From positions 20,231,989 to 20,295,988 of the forward strand of contig CM073537.1 in NCBI GenBank assembly GCA_037074615.1: 64,000 nt of DNA, in the 5' to 3' direction. Positions 22,514 through 34,122 of the stretch are shown piece after piece. The number at the start of each line of letters is the position of its first letter. The first letter of the stretch is position 1. Both the position numbers and the translations under genes were made by a program. The stretch comes from Leucaena leucocephala (Eukaryota > Streptophyta > Magnoliopsida > Fabales > Fabaceae). The notes below the pieces were generated by a model. That model ran no database searches. It was not told the origin of the DNA and was given only the letters and a program-made list of their open reading frames with translations.

Positions 22514-23134
22514 TTAAAATGGAGGCTTCTTCTTGTAGGGAGGGGAGGGTTTCTTGCCGCCATGATAACCATCAAGACCCGCTTGTTCAGCTTCCTCAAC
22601 AACGGTCGGTGGCTTCTTCTTCGGTGGAGGTTTCTTACCACCGGCGCCGTGCAAGCCAGTATGCTCCTGCTCAACCTCAGTTAGTACTGTTGGAGGCTTC
22701 TTCTTTGGCGGAGGTTTCTTACCGCCGGCGCCATGCAAGTCAGTTGGCTCATCCTCAACCTCAGTTAGTACTGTTGGTGGCTTCTTCTTGGGCGGAGGTT
22801 TCTTACCGCGAGCGCCATGCAAGCTATTAGGCTCATGCTCAACCTCAGTTAGTAGTGTTGGTGGCTTCTTCTTGTGCGGAGGTTTCTTACCACCATCGCC
22901 GTGTATGGCAGAAGGCTCATTGTCATCAAGGTAAGTGAGGGTGGGAGGTTTCTTCTTTTGGGGCAGCGGAGGCTTCTTGCCGGGGCGGCCGGGTAAGCCA
23001 GCAGGGTCATCCTGAAGAGTGGGGGTGGGGGGCTTCTTCTTGGGAGGAGGTTTCTTGGCATCAAGAGAAGCAAGAGAGGTTGTGGTGAGAAGCACCACAG
23101 CCAGAAGCAACAACAATAAGCATTTTGGTGACAT
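22514..23134 (-). CDS. Lysine-rich repetitive proline-rich secreted protein
   Basis: The product is 206 aa, intronless. The ATG at 23134 opens a signal peptide (MSPKCLLLLLLAVVLL...SLA, about 23 residues) of the same type as the first two PRPs. The mature protein is seven modules. Each starts with a basic block, KKPPPKKKPP, followed in the middle modules by TVLTEVE, a variable acidic stretch and a LHGAGG linker. The module is 28 aa (84 bp), and the two copies around 22620-22790 are almost identical in DNA. It ends KKPSPPYKKKPPF. Tyrosine is nearly absent, so wall cross-linking through tyrosine looks unlikely. The high lysine content suggests binding to acidic pectin, which is inference. I know no named family with exactly this unit. 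It belongs to the array by signal peptide, strand and position. Confidence 0.88.
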   Translation of the reverse strand: MSPKCLLLLLLAVVLLTTTSLASLDAKKPPPKKKPPTPTLQDDPAGLPGRPGKKPPLPQKKKPPTLTYLDDNEPSAIHGDGGKKPPHKKKPPTLLTEVEHEPNSLHGARGKKPPPKKKPPTVLTEVEDEPTDLHGAGGKKPPPKKKPPTVLTEVEQEHTGLHGAGGKKPPPKKKPPTVVEEAEQAGLDGYHGGKKPSPPYKKKPPF

Positions 23135-23200
23135 TTCTTCTATGTGTTTAATTAGCTAGCTGCTTGGATTTGTGCACTGGCCTCACCAATGCCAACCACC

Positions 23201-23207
23201 TTTTATA
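23201..23207 (-). promoter_or_regulatory. TATA box of the lysine-rich PRP gene
   Basis: Minus-strand TATAAAA, 67 bp before the ATG at 23134. Confidence 0.65.
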
Positions 23208-23623
23208 ACCCCACTGGACTAGCATCCTTTCGTCATCCCCCATGTCATCACTTTTGTTTTCTTTTTATTCCTTTTCATCTTGACAAATTAATTTTCACTT
23301 AAAATTATTAAACATGACGCTGAACGAAGTTTAAGAGCCAGTACTTTTTTGCGCACTAAAATGTTAGGGAAGAGATTTCAATGCCTGCTATTCTCACCTA
23401 TAACTAATTTGTCTATGTGTACTAGTTCATATTTATATCGGACCTGAAATATTTCTGTTACGCACTGCTCCATGAGATGCTAGTAGCTTGTGTTGAAAAT
23501 ATAATCTTATCGATCAACACATGAAAATAAAGACGCTTTCAATTTTGCTATACTGAAAGTGAGAGTCTGTTTATATGCATATATGGATACATTTATTTGT
23601 TATTTTCATCTCAAGATAAGTAA

Positions 23624-23892
23624 TACTCCTCTCCTCTTTAATATAAGATATAATTAAAAAATTGATCTTATTAATTTGATTATAAATATAAGATTAATTT
23701 TTTATATTTATCAACTTTTTCTTAAATTAATCTTATTGACACTACCTCAACAATAATTAAATAAAAAATATATATTTAGTTAAAAAAAGTTATTAGAGTG
23801 ATTTAGAAAAATATTTCATATTAATTAATTTAATTAATTTTTAAATTTAATAAAATTAATTAAATAAATTATATATTAAAAAAAAAGGAGTA
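23624..23892. mobile_element. Stowaway/mariner-like MITE
   Basis: Starts tactcctctcctctttaata and ends with a ttaaaaaaaaaggagta stretch. The ends are inverted repeats sitting at TA. The core has no coding capacity. Related AT-rich copies lie near 12265-12530, 47206-47410 (reverse) and 63310-63505. Confidence 0.65.
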
Positions 23893-24533
23893 TAAGATAA
23901 TTGGAGGAGAAATACCATTAGTTAATTATTTCAGGGGTAAAAGTATCCGCCGGCCGTAAATGATTGAACCATCTAGTCGGTGAAGGGGAAAGAATAAACG
24001 TGACTGGATTGGTTTGTGGGGCCTAGATAATGAAATCCGTCAGGTGGGTCATGTGACCACGTGACCCTATCTTGTCGATCATAATTACAATGTGTGTTTG
24101 GGGGGGGGGGGGGGAACTTTTAATTTGGGTTCAAAATTACTTAAATACTAATATTAGTGTCAAGTTTTTTTTTAGAAAAAATTATAGTTTACTATAATTT
24201 TATATAAATAATATCTATAAATTTTTAAAATAATTTTTAAATATTAAGCTTAAAAAATAACTATTTTAACTTTATAAAATTTGATCATTTTTTTTATCTT
24301 TTATTTTTTATTTACCTCATGTTATTTTTAATAATTTATTTATAAAAAAATTATTTGAATAACAATCATTTAAATAATTATTTTTTAAAATATAATATTT
24401 AGAATTATTTTAAAATTAATTTTATTTAAAAGTTAAACCGAATACACGTATAGCTTCCATTTTGAGCCACTGGCCGCATTGTCACACCATTCAACAGCAC
24501 ATCATACTTTCTAACTTCAGCAAAGCTTTAAAC

Positions 24534-25306
24534 TAGGGGTGATCATGGGTAAAATTAGGTAAAATAATCCTCTGCCTGGTATCCTGCCTGAAAAAAGTAT
24601 GGGTTATATTTTATAGTCCGATGCCCGACCCTACCCAGGAAAAGCCCTAATCAATTTGGGTTAGGCATGGGCAGGATGGGCGTGGGCGGGATAGACATGC
24701 CCAAGTTGTGATACCATACTCATGCTGTAAAAAAAAATCTGTAATTATAAATTTATAAAATAATATCATATTCATATGTCTTCAAGAGTTAAATAATATC
24801 TATAATCTACTAAAAATAAGGTAACAAAAAGATAATAATTAAAGTTTTGAAATTCATTGCATATAAAAAAAAGCTTTGAAATCTAAGTAGTTTTAATTAC
24901 AACTTTACATCAATTTTTCAAATGTTGACAAGGATGAAACATGTAAAAAAAATAAAAAAAATAATTATAATTTATAATGTAATCATATTATGATTAGTAA
25001 AGTTAAAAGAAAAAGAAAAAATTAATATAGTTATAAATATTAGAAGACGTAACTTAAAAAATTAACTACTTATATTTTTAAAATGACCCTTTAGTCACCA
25101 GTAACTATCATATTCTCCTTTCCAAGTGTAGCATCTAGGGAGAAAGGTAAAAAAATAAAATAAATGGTGCTCATGGGTAGGGCAAGGCAGGGCAACCCCC
25201 TGCCCAATGCCCAGCCCGAAAAAAGCATGGGTTGTATTGATGCCCAGCTTTTTTTTTCGCGGGTTCAGGTGGACATACCAAACCGCGGGCTTTATGAACA
25301 TCCCTA
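24534..25306. mobile_element. Non-autonomous hAT-type element (taggggtgatcatgggt ends)
   Basis: Starts taggggtgatcatgggta and ends tttatgaacatcccta, imperfect inverted repeats. The flanking 8-mers ctttaaac (24526-24533) and ttttaaac (25307-25314) differ at one base, an 8-bp target duplication typical of hAT. GC-rich subterminal regions with GCCCGA/GCCCAG motifs surround an AT-rich core. No transposase ORF. Confidence 0.75.
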
Positions 25307-25479
25307 TTTTAAACCCACTAGCATCATGTCAATTCACTTAACAGCACATCTTATAATGATAATTTAAATATTAATTTATTATATTATAATGAACTAATAA
25401 CTTCTTTAGCTCATGTGAGTATGTTAAAAAGATTGTTTTCTTTAAAAAAATGAATAAATTCTTCTTATTTTTTTTATAA

Positions 25480-25665
25480 AATTTTTAGAAAAAGGTCGGG
25501 CTCACTCACGATTTAAGGGTAGGGTAAAATTTCTCTTCCTCCTAGACGATATCAATATCGGACAGGATGAGCCGTCTATTATTCTTAGACGTAAATTTAG
25601 GTATTCAAAAATTAGAATATTTTTTTAAACATCACGACTAAAATTATAATAAAATAATAGTCTCA
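25480..25665 (-). mobile_element. SINE B fragment (minus orientation)
   Basis: The reverse complement shows taatagacggctcatcc, gatattgatatcgtctagg, aaatcgtgagtgagccc and an A-rich tail. The tRNA-like head is missing. Confidence 0.7.
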
Positions 25666-26334
25666 GAATAAATTCTGTTAACAATAACCGGATTCAGATA
25701 AGGTAGCCCGACAAAGAAATTAAAGGTCCAACTTTAATATGAACCTCATGTCAATACAAATATAGTTATGACGGATAGTATAGTTAAAGGGTGAGTTTGA
25801 TTAATTAGATCTTAATTAAGCCGTGACTTGAGAAGTTGAGTAAATTAATTATAATCGTAGTCGTCCTAATAGCGTACTTTTCAAAATTAACACTGATGGT
25901 GTGGATACATTTACGCATGTTCAATTACCACCTGCCGGATCCTTCCACGTCACAACCAGGGTGATCAAGACCAGATGTATTCACTAATTATTTCTTAGCT
26001 TATGTTTATATTTACCCTCATCCATGATATCTCCATCCATCAAATTTAATTAAAGTCCCTATCTAGCCAACACATAACGCGATAACAGAAACTTCCATCA
26101 TTCTACTCACACACACAAACACACATATCTTACTTCAACAATCGCAGAGTTAAACGTGAATTCCCATCACAGAACTATGAGAAAACAGCATGAACAAGTC
26201 TTACACGCATGCACATAGCAAGCCGAACGTAAGTACTTGATAATTACATGAAAAGGGCATTACATATGAGCAACGAGTACTCTTATTTCTGCATATATAT
26301 ATGCTTTATGCATAGAGGTTCAAGTGATCATAAC

Positions 26335-26853
26335 CTAGTTGGTAGTGGGTGGCTTGTATTTCGGCGGTGGCTTGTACTTCGGAGGTGGCTTATATTTTGG
26401 TGGTGGCTTCTTGTATCCCTCTGGAACCTCATCCTCTTCAGTCTCAGGTTCATTCTCTAACGTACTTGGTGGCTTGTACTTCGGCGGCGGCTTGTACTTT
26501 GGTGGTGGCTTATATTTTGGTGGCGACCTCTTGTACCCCTGTGGAACGTCGTCCACTTCAGATTCAGGCTCATTCTCTAGCGTGCTTGGTGGCTTATATT
26601 TGCGAGGTGGCTTGTATTTTGGTGGCGGCTTGTACTTTGGTGGCTTGTGGTATCCATCCGGCTCAGTTTGAGGCTCATTCTCTAGGGTGGTTGGAGGCTT
26701 GTATGGTGGCTTACGCTTATATGTTGGAGCCGGTGGCTTGTGGTAAGCGTCAGGCTGCACATCGGCTACAGAGATTGGGGTGACAAAAACAAACAGAAGT
26801 AACAAGTTGAGGAGCATATTGTTTAGGGCCCTCCTATTTGGATTTTGATCCAT
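26335..26853 (-). CDS. Proline-rich protein with (KYKPPP)n blocks and acidic spacers
   Basis: The product is 172 aa, intronless, from the ATG at 26853. An upstream in-frame ATG (26934) is on the far side of the TATA box and so is excluded. An internal ATG 12 codons in (MLLNLLLLFVFVTP) could also begin the signal peptide. The mature part has a YHKPPAPTYKRKPPYKPP lead, then three modules, each an acidic spacer (TLENEPETEEDEVPEGYK in the last) followed by about three KYKPPP units, ending KPPTTN. The YK-rich units are suited to tyrosine cross-linking in the wall, while the acidic spacers are unlike classic PRPs. It is the most upstream PRP gene of the array (right end of the cluster), with no intron and a good TATA box at 43 bp. 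Confidence 0.87.
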   Translation of the reverse strand: MDQNPNRRALNNMLLNLLLLFVFVTPISVADVQPDAYHKPPAPTYKRKPPYKPPTTLENEPQTEPDGYHKPPKYKPPPKYKPPRKYKPPSTLENEPESEVDDVPQGYKRSPPKYKPPPKYKPPPKYKPPSTLENEPETEEDEVPEGYKKPPPKYKPPPKYKPPPKYKPPTTN

Positions 26854-26895
26854 TTTCTGGGGATGGTGCAAGAAACTCAGTTGAGAGTGGTGGCC

Positions 26896-26902
26896 TTTTA
26901 TA
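26896..26902 (-). promoter_or_regulatory. TATA box of the KYKPPP gene
   Basis: Minus-strand TATAAAA, 43 bp before the ATG at 26853. It rules out the earlier ATG at 26934 as the start. Confidence 0.7.
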
Positions 26903-28681
26903 ACGCTCAGAAACCCTATTAGGTCACTGCACATGTCACCCAGTTACTGTTTACTAATTTGTCTTCTTTTGATTATGTGAAGAAGAAGAAGCACGAGTGA
27001 GACTGTGTTTCTTCACGAGTCAAGAAGGGTGGGGCCCATGTCTGGAGGCACTAGGCTGAATTATTTGACTGTTTGCCTCAACCCAATTGGTTTCCTCTGG
27101 TTAGGTTTAGGAAAATGTTAAAATGGCTTTCACTTTCACCTATTTAATTAGCGCAAAGTGATGCTGATTTTACTGACAAATCAACACGTAGAACCATTAT
27201 TTAATCTGTTACTAGTCCTTGTTTACTAGATTACTACTCATCCCATCGTACACGTGATTACTCACTGACACTGATTATTTATTTTAAAACATCAAGACCT
27301 TTAATAATTGAAGTGTTGGAGCAATTTTAAAATGTCATTAGTATAGGGTATATTTGAATAACATTCAAGAGAGATGGTACACGAATACTAAATAAATCAC
27401 GTTATTATGATAATTAAGCAACAAATTGTTGCTACTATACAAACGTACTCTGTTTAGAGCTACACACAATGACGGGAAAAAACGTGCAGGCAGTGGTTAG
27501 AGCAACATCGTAACCATGTTACTAGTATACGTATGTTTCTTTTAATTTCCAGCTTAAATATTTTCTTGTATCATAGAGGTACTCTGTATCCTGGTTCTAG
27601 TGTTTTTGATCGAAGATTTGTTAGATTTTCGTTTTTGCATCAAGTTTTTTTAATAGAACTTGAAGAAAAAAATATAGAAATAACCAAACACACAAATTTA
27701 GGCTGCAACCATAGCAAAATTGAGCTTGCAAGCACATAACAGATAGATTTTTCAATTGAATTTGAGTTAGAGTGAGATTCTTTCTACAGTGGCTTAGACA
27801 ATTTGTTGGAGAGAGAATGAGTGTAGCTAGGGAGGGACGGGGGAGGCGGCTAGCTAGTGGAAGAAAATCAAAAGATCTTCAAAGATTGATTGAGAAAGAC
27901 GTGGCAGAAGACGAGGTATTGGCCACATAATACGAAGGATAATTTAGAAAATTGATAGAGTACTATATATATACATATAAGGGAATTCATAAATCAATAA
28001 AATTAATTGACATTTTATATGCATCAGATAAAATGTCTCAAACAGTAACAAAATATGAGCGAGTTAATGCTATCCCTTTATTTTTTATATAAAATATAAT
28101 CAAAATTTAAATTTAAATGTCTAAAGTGAAAGGTAAATATGTGAAGTGGTGATGAAAAAGTCTCTCTCTCTATATATATATATTTATCGATTAAGCTTAT
28201 TCAGTATAGTACTCCCGTGCTGAAATATTGAGGATATGAACGGTTGCCGAATTGCGCAGAATAGAGAAAAGAAAAGGAAAAAATATTAAAATTTCATTAT
28301 CATCATTCTATATATGTGTGGTTATAAGCCACGTGTGGCCTAGCCGGGACGTATGACTTGAGATATATACATATATATAGTGACAAGACTATGCATTCAG
28401 ATTGATAGTTCGTCGGCAGGATGAATCTCACCGGTTTTCCGATCCATATTCAAGCTTCGAAACAATACGAGTTGAAGTTCATGAATGTGTGTGTGTGATG
28501 GGCGGGGTAACACCAGCAAGTGGTTAAACTTATTTTTGGTTGTTGGTTTTTCTGTTATTTTCCGAGAGAATGATAGTTATTTGAAATTGTAAATATCAGT
28601 TCTGTAATACGTTTGTTAATACGACAATTTAAGTTAAAATACTCATATATTTATTTGTAACTTTTAAAATTGTTATTTACA

Positions 28682-28684
<3 letters not shown>

Positions 28685-28716
<32 letters not shown>
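28685..28716. repeat. (CT)n microsatellite
   Basis: About 16 uninterrupted CT units. Confidence 0.9.
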
Positions 28717-28719
<3 letters not shown>

Positions 28720-29153
28720 AGATATGTTTACAGAGACTTAATCGTCATTAAATTTGTGGGCGGGACCCGAATCATGAATTCGGTGACACTTTTAGAATCA
28801 CACTCCCATTTCTACTCTCCATGCTCCCCTTTTTTGTAAAAAAATATTCATTTGCTACGTTTTTCACCCTTCACATTCAAACATAGTCCCAAACTTTGAC
28901 TCGTATGACCCATCCAAATCAAGAAGGGACTAACTTATTCAAACCTCCCAACCCATCTTCTTCTAATCCACTCATCTAATCCTAAGATTACTTTATTTTT
29001 TAATTTTACTAATTCTTTAGTTTAATGTAAGTACGATATATAAAAACGTGTACTATTCTTAAGTCATGAATAATGGATCTTGCGTTCCATTTTACACAAA
29101 GCATGTGGACCATTATTCTTGTTCCATCATGTGATACAAGGTAGATTCTTAAT

Positions 29154-29336
29154 GGGGATTGGTTTAAGTAGTAAGCGGCTCGGTATCGCTTAAGTGAGGT
29201 CTCGAGTTTGAGCTTTGACCTATGCAGAAAATCCCTGTTAGGAGACTCATCCACTATAGCCAGGGGCACAACGCGAGTCGGATCCGGATGTAGTCGGGGC
29301 AAAGCTCCGGTGAACCGGGTGGGCAACAAAAAAAAA
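29154..29336 (+). mobile_element. SINE A (plus orientation)
   Basis: Head ggggattggtttaagtagta with a B box-like ggtctcgagtttgagc, then the conserved body tatgcagaaaatccctgtt to gtcggggcaaagctccggtg, and a poly-A end. No clear target duplication. Confidence 0.8.
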
Positions 29337-30084
29337 GTTTGGTGAGATTTTATATTTATTAGCATTTTAATTACACATATTTCACCACGGATGAAAGTTA
29401 ATTATGACTATGATTCTTGTAATGTTAATTTTCACGGAACAATTAATTAATATTAAATTGTTTGAAGAAAACATACATTTGCATGGAGTTTAACATGGGC
29501 CGTAAAATTTATGATTTGTAAATTAAAAAAATGTGGCTTTTATTATATATTTATTAGCTGATTATATTTATTGTAATGTTGAATTTTAAAAGATTAACTG
29601 GACAGGAATTTTTATTATCCCCCGATGTACAAAGTTTCAACCCAAAACTTAGTCTCACTAGCTATTTCAACTTCAATTAAGCATTGAGCAATGATTACAA
29701 TGTTTGGTGGCCAAGCATTAAGAAGCCTCCAAATGTACTACTTAGCTCAGAAACATCTATATGTTTACCAAATACTATGGATTGTGAACTTTAATTTATT
29801 TTATTTTTAATAATGACGATGACAATAAAATTTATAACATGGGCCGGCAGATGTGACTCAGAAAGACTAATAAGGCCCAGGAAAACTTGTTCGCCTTTTG
29901 GAAATAATGGCCCAACAATGACAAAGTGGGCCAAGAAAATTACCATGTTTTTAGACTAGTCTTGTTTGATGAGTATGGGTTTTTGTTTTTCCAATAAGAA
30001 AAGAAAAGGTTAGCTTTAATTTTTAAAATATACGATTTATCTTGTTTAATATTAATACTTTTTTTAAAAAAAAAGACATTTTAT

Positions 30085-30142
30085 TTTATTTTTAGATTAT
30101 GGGTGAGTCTAACTCATTTCTAAAATTTTTTGTAATAAAAGA
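30085..30142 (+). mobile_element. SINE B 3'-end fragment
   Basis: Only the tail (agattatgggtgagtctaac, then ttctaaaattttttgtaa) matches the 3' end of SINE B. Confidence 0.45.
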
Positions 30143-30879
30143 AATCTCAATTAAATATATTTTTATTTCAAAATTTACATTCTTTTCGCTCGAAATTAAA
30201 ATATGCCTTATAATACCATTTCCCCAATGAGAAAATAAGCCACGATCATGCATTAAATTTTAAACCCTAATGACACGTGTCAACATAAAAAATCCTAGTG
30301 ACAAATTTAAGGAAAAATTTTATACCACTATAGACTTTTTAATTATCGTTCTAATAGCCATGCAACAATTGAAAGCGTAACATATCAATTTATTAAGATG
30401 TTTAAGAGAAATAAGTTTCATTGTATAATTTGAAAATAGTGTTTTCAATAATGTAATATGCTTTTAGCGAATAATTGCGCGATTTCAGGATGTGAGGTGA
30501 TAATATATATACCATGTAATAAATTTACCAAAATTATGAAATATTTAGATGATTCTCATGATTTTTTGACCAATGTCTTTTAGAAGGTCAACGTTATGTT
30601 TAGAATATTAATATTTGAGTGTATTTGGTTTTATTTTTTTGATACAATTTGAGCGTGTTTATAAATCATAAGAAATCTAAATACATAGTACAGGCATAGC
30701 GATACAGATGGAACAAGGTCCGGTTTTCAGTTTTTTTTTTTTTTAAATCATGGGAAGATTGACTCTGGTCAATAAGGAAAAAAAAAAGATGAAAAAAAAT
30801 TTGGTCCAATGTCCTTATCCATTGTTCAGCTGATGAAGATGTGAGATGTGTAACCGTCTAAAATGTATTTAATATTTAA

Positions 30880-30985
30880 GAAATACTATTTTATTTTAGT
30901 TCCAATCGTAATATTTAGGAATATATCATAATTTTTAAGAGCCTAAGTTTACGCCATTTTAAAAAATTTTATAAAAAAAAAGTTT
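30880..30985 (+). mobile_element. SINE B with internal deletion
   Basis: It has the pre-body (agttccaatcgtaatattta to gcctaagtttacgcc) joined directly to the A-rich tail, missing about 100 bp of the central body. Confidence 0.45.
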
Positions 30986-31939
30986 GGTCCAATGGAGAGA
31001 TTTTTTATGAAATATAAGATTTTTGTAATTTAAAACACGTTTGATGGATAGAAAATGGAATAAGAATAATTTTTTATTAGGTATTTGATAGAAATAGGTA
31101 TAGAGAAGGAATAAGAATAAAAATGAGCCAATGATCATAACTTAAAAAAAAGAAGCATAAATTTAATATAAAACAGTTATTAAGGCTAAATAAGTCATTC
31201 TACCCATCTTTTCAACACTAACAACACAATGGAATTCATCTCATAGAGAAGCATTTTATTTCCTTCTTATTGTTTTCATTTGCAAAAAGATGTGACCAGT
31301 GTTATACGTATATAAAGTGAGAAGTAAATAGTAGTCTGACAATAGATGCTTTTATTTTAATATCAATTTAAACATGCTTAAAAATTATATTATTCTTTAA
31401 CCATTTTTTCACCAAAAAACATATAGAAAAGTACTGAAAATATAAAAATGAAATTTCACACAAACCATTGTAAAATATGAAAATATTGAAAAGATTAAAA
31501 AAATTTGCGAAATTAAGAGGAGTTGCCTGGTTAATGGATAATGAATAATAAAGTTTCGTGTAGATTTATGTTATAGATTAAACTACATAACATTGCCTTG
31601 AACTTTTAATTATCTGTAAATAATCTTGTTTACTTTTAAATCTTGTCAAATATGAAAATAGCCCTCTAAATTTTAAATCATCAGCGTATAAACCCTTTGC
31701 CATGTGCTACGTTCCATTACAAAATAATAGATAAATTAATGATAATGTACGTTAATTTAAAAGTTTAAGAGATTTTTGTTAAATTTAAAAAATAAGGCTA
31801 TATTATTTTTTCCCCTTATCTTTGGTTTTTCAAGGTTTTGGGTTGCTATTCTCTTGTACTCCAACTTCTTTTCTTTTATTTATTTTTCTCTTTCCCTCAG
31901 TTTTGTTTTTAATTTTTGGGTTGTTATACACCTAAGTTT

Positions 31940-32977
31940 TGTTTAGTTTAACTGAGGAGAGGGTAAGGGAGATTAATTTAAGGAAAGATAAGGGATATAA
32001 ATAAGGTAGAGGATGAGATATTTTTTGTTTAGTTTAGAAGGGAAATAGAGGGGAACTTATTATAAATTGATAAATATATTTTTATTATTATTATTTTTTA
32101 TTATTTTGACCCAATTCCATTTTTGATGCTTTAGGCAAGAATGATTTTGCTAATTATTGAAATTTCATAAAAAAAAATATTACACACGTCAACTTTGTTT
32201 CTCCAAACTTAATTATTACACACACTCCGAGAGGAAGAGAACCGGAGAAAGCCCCCGCCATCTCCTGTTCTCCAAGGCTTCATTGTTACACACACACTCC
32301 GATACTCATCCACTGTTCCTCTCTTTGAACATTCATGGATTCTCTCCTTGCCTTCCACTGCTCTTGTTCTCCCTAGATCCACCCTTCCTAGAAGTCATTC
32401 CGATTCCTTCATCATTGTCATAAAACTCCACTCCCCAATGTTTCCAACCCCATTTCTATTCACTTTCACGCCTCAAAAAAACCATTATATAGAGCCATTT
32501 TTGTTGTCTCCACAGAAACTAGGTACTCTCATCTTCATTTTTTGTTTGCTTTCTTTATTTTGTTGTATTGTTCTTATATTTTCATTTGAGAGCAATCGAG
32601 GTTATGAATCTGAGAGAATTGAAGTGTGTGGAAGATTTCTGGAAAAGGAAAATAAAGACTAAGCTTTTTTGAGTGAGTGGGAGAGCTTCGCGAGAGTAGG
32701 AGGAAGAGCTGAGTAACATCGTTGGAGGTCAGGGTGAGACGTCATGTGAACAAAAATAGACACAAGGGTAGCACTGTAATATTTAAAAATTATTAGGAAT
32801 AATTTTATCAAAAATTCTTTACACCTCCAAAAACCCCAATTTTGGAGGTGTAAGAGAGTGGGGGAGAGGAGTAGAATAAGACAAAATATTTTTCCTCCCC
32901 TCCATTCTATTTTTTGAACCAAACATAGTTTTTTCTCCGCTATTTTACTCTCCTTTCAAACAACCTTCGACCAAACA
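31940..32977. mobile_element. Possible MULE-like element with long degenerate inverted ends
   Basis: The left ~120 bp has two tgtttagttta motifs followed by purine-rich gaggagagggtaaggg and aagggaaatagagggg. The right end in reverse complement has tgtttggtcgaagg, gaaaggagag, tatgtttggttc and aatggagggg in the same order. The interior looks like a captured 5'UTR/exon piece (a pyrimidine-rich leader with possible splice sites). No target duplication could be fixed. Confidence 0.35.
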
Positions 32978-34122
32978 ATGGTTTATACTCCAACTTCTCT
33001 TTTACTATCTTGTGTATCAAACACGTCACAGAGACCCGGAGTCGAAAGAAGAAATACTCTGTTTTATCTGTTAGACATCGTACTCTGTTTTGATTTGTTG
33101 AAACTTCATTTCTATCTAAATTTTAATTTAAAAAAAATAAAATTAATATTTATATTTATTTAAATAATTTTTTAGATTAAATCATAATTTAAAATTAAAA
33201 TTTTATATAAACAATTAAAAATAACTTATAAAATAATAAAAAAATTTATAAATTATCTAATTATTATTTTATCTCTATTTTTTTTACACCATCTTTTCTA
33301 TCTCTTCTATATTATATTTTTTCTATCCTCATTACTCTCTCATCTCTTTTTTATTTTCTTTCACATTTTATCTCTCATATTTTTAATAAAATTATACTTT
33401 TTTTAGTAAATTTTTAATAATAATTTTTTAAAATATTTATTTATTCAAAATTATATTTTTTTCATAATTTTTTAAAAAATTATTTAAAAATTATTTTTTC
33501 CTAAAAACTTATTCAAACGCTCCATCAACGTCGATCCTCGATTGTCACAAGTGGTTCTGGAATAGGATATATTCCATTCATTTATTTATTTGTTTATTTC
33601 AGGTTCTCAAAACCTTGTCAATTCAATTGTCCCCTTTCTTGTCCATTGGCCATTACCGACGAGTTCTTGAACCAAACGTCTTATTCTGCAATGCAAAGCC
33701 TCTCCCTGTTTCAAAGCGCGTTATCTTCTTGTCCACTTTAATCTCACTCTCCCCTTTTATTCTCTCTGGTTTTTTTTTTTGTTGCTTCTCTGCATAATTT
33801 CACTGTTTCTTCCTTTGAACTCCATACCCTCTCCCCTAAAGCGAATATATTCTTCGCTTTCCTATTCAGTGCTCACCCTTCGTTTCTTATTCTTTCTTCT
33901 CCCTCTCCCTCAAAAGCTTATGCCCCTAAACTAAAGTCTTCTCTTGTTGATTTAAAGTTCTCTCCTTTATTGTCAAAGGGATGATAATACTTAAGACCCA
34001 ACGAGATCAAAGTGGTGTTCTTTATTCTTCTTAGCCTTTTATCCCTCCCCTTTTGTTGTTCTTTGCCTGCTTAACTTGCCCTTTGAAATTAAGGGGAACC
34101 AAGTCCAATCCAATCCCTGACT

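Larger units (their letters stand above)
23208..26334. other. Intergenic spacer with several transposable elements
   Basis: No gene seen. It contains a Stowaway-like MITE (23624-23892), a G-run near 24098-24113, a hAT-type element (24534-25306) and a SINE B fragment (25480-25665). The last 200 bp is probable 3'UTR. Confidence 0.55.
26903..34122. other. Gene-poor AT-rich region
   Basis: No convincing gene in 7 kb. It contains a (CT)n tract at 28685-28716, a SINE A at 29154-29336, SINE B pieces near 30085-30142 and 30880-30985, and a possible MULE-like element at about 31940-32977. The last 500 bp or so is pyrimidine-rich and is probably promoter and 5'UTR of the phosphatase gene. Confidence 0.55.

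Noticed and set aside
32157..32662. Two overlapping plus-strand ORFs (88 and 104 aa) as a gene upstream of the phosphatase
   Set aside because: Composition is that of a pyrimidine-rich leader, no domain, and they lie inside a probable transposable element.
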